Assembly: GCA_955652025.1 (NCBI GenBank)
Contig: CATPAO010000335.1
Span: 1 to 6,682, forward strand
Source: Casimicrobiaceae bacterium
GTDB taxonomy: Bacteria; Pseudomonadota; Gammaproteobacteria; Burkholderiales; Casimicrobiaceae
Length of the DNA: 6,682 bases
Reading direction: 5' to 3'
Shown here piece after piece: positions 6,305-6,682 of this stretch. Every line of letters starts with the position of its first letter. Within the stretch, counting starts at the first letter, position 1. The position numbers and the translations under genes were made by a program. The notes below the pieces were generated by a model that saw nothing but the letters and a program-made list of their open reading frames with translations, had not been told where the DNA came from and did no database searches.

Positions 6305-6321
6305 GCCGCCGGCGAGGCGGC
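6305..6321. other. perfect 6-bp stem hairpin next to the ribosome site of the exported-protein gene
   Basis: GCCGCC at 6305-6310 and GGCGGC at 6316-6321 form a perfect six-pair GC stem with a five-base loop, in the 77-bp gap between guaD and the exported-protein gene. On the minus strand it ends one base before the TTGGAG ribosome site (6303-6298). It could damp read-through from guaD or affect translation initiation; no T-tract is present. Short GC palindromes also arise by chance in DNA this GC-rich. Confidence 0.25.
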
Positions 6322-6368
6322 GATCCGGCTGTGAACACCGGCGGCGCGCGATTGTTCCACGGCGTGCG

Positions 6369-6682
6369 TCAAACGGTCTGACGAATCCCCATCAAGTAAG
6401 TCGCCGCGACCGCGCGATCGTCGCCCAGCATCATCAATACAAACAGCCGCTCCGGCAATGTCTCGGCATTTCTCATCCGGCGCTCGATCAGCGGCGTTGC
6501 CGCGGGATCGAGGACGATGAAGTCACCCTCCTTGCCGCGAGCGAAATTGCCGATCCGGTCGTCCAGATAGAGCGCGCGCGCGCCGCCCAGCGTCGCGTGA
6601 TAGAACGCGGACAGCGGCGTCATCCTGTGGCCCCCCAATTGCGCAACTTTGTACGCTTCGTCCTGCGTGCGGAGCATCGAGA
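6369..6682 (-). CDS. guaD: guanine deaminase (C-terminal part)
   Basis: The last 104 codons are present, ending at a TGA complementary to 6369-6371; the 5' part lies beyond the right edge. The fragment begins SMLRTQDEAYKVAQLGG and continues with SAFYHATLGGARALYLDD, RIGNFARGKEGDFIVLDP and LFVLMMLGDDRAVAATYLMG. This is the characteristic C-terminus of bacterial guanine deaminase in the amidohydrolase superfamily. The enzyme hydrolyses guanine to xanthine and ammonia with a bound zinc, in purine salvage and catabolism. The metal-binding HxH and catalytic histidines are in the missing N-terminal and central parts and cannot be checked. The exported-protein gene follows on the same strand. Confidence 0.92.
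   Translation of the reverse strand, partial: SMLRTQDEAYKVAQLGGHRMTPLSAFYHATLGGARALYLDDRIGNFARGKEGDFIVLDPAATPLIERRMRNAETLPERLFVLMMLGDDRAVAATYLMGIRQTV

Noticed and set aside
6292..6372. 27-residue longer start of the exported protein
   Set aside because: It would begin at a TTG inside the guaD stop region and bury the signal peptide behind a polar stretch; ATG 6291 has a proper ribosome site.
1..6682. Mobile element, CRISPR array, toxin-antitoxin or phage-defence system
   Set aside because: No terminal repeats, spaced identical repeats, transposase or integrase motifs, or defence-protein motifs were seen; all clear genes belong to common housekeeping or metabolic families.

Overview
The window looks like ordinary chromosomal DNA from a high-GC Gram-negative proteobacterium. 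By eye it is about two thirds G+C, with codons dominated by GCG, CTC, GTC and CGC. Several proteins (fused Ada-AlkA, the CalB-type aldehyde dehydrogenase, the NMT1-type solute-binding protein, guanine deaminase) are of kinds familiar from Burkholderiales-like Betaproteobacteria and some Alphaproteobacteria. The exact taxon cannot be fixed from the sequence alone. There is no tRNA, rRNA, CRISPR array, insertion sequence or phage gene.

Layout. A leftward gene at the left edge (start codon at 274, running off the window) encodes the N-terminus of a secreted NMT1/THI5-like ABC-transporter solute-binding protein. A 167-bp divergent region (275-441) holds an 18-bp-spaced imperfect direct repeat and weak promoter-like elements. 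Six rightward genes or ORFs follow, tightly packed from 442 to 5615: an Ada-AraC-AlkA fusion, ogt (4-bp overlap), a short EamA/DMT transporter (1-bp gap), an HSL-type esterase (43-bp gap), a 32-codon signal-peptide-like small ORF (7-bp gap) and a coniferyl-aldehyde-dehydrogenase-like gene (6-bp gap). Converging on them from the right are an exported protein built of two tandem DUF5666-like modules and the C-terminal end of guanine deaminase, which runs off the right edge.

How the genes work together. The first two rightward genes form a compact alkylation-damage module. The Ada part of the fusion can sense methyl phosphotriesters and act as a transcription regulator, its AlkA part excises alkylated bases, and Ogt directly reverses O6-alkylguanine. 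Together they carry every activity of the E. coli adaptive response apart from the AlkB dioxygenase, split differently between polypeptides. The transporter, esterase and aldehyde dehydrogenase behind them could share the transcript, but no functional link to alkylation repair is evident. Esterase plus aromatic-aldehyde dehydrogenase would suit breakdown of phenylpropanoid-type esters or aldehydes, which is inference only. guaD and the solute-binding protein at the two edges may belong to nucleobase salvage, also inference.

I saw no clearly new multi-gene system. The points most worth a second look are the gapless 92-residue internal duplication in the exported protein, the apparent in-frame loss of two transmembrane helices from the transporter, the signal-peptide-only small ORF ahead of the aldehyde dehydrogenase, and the direct repeat in the divergent promoter region.
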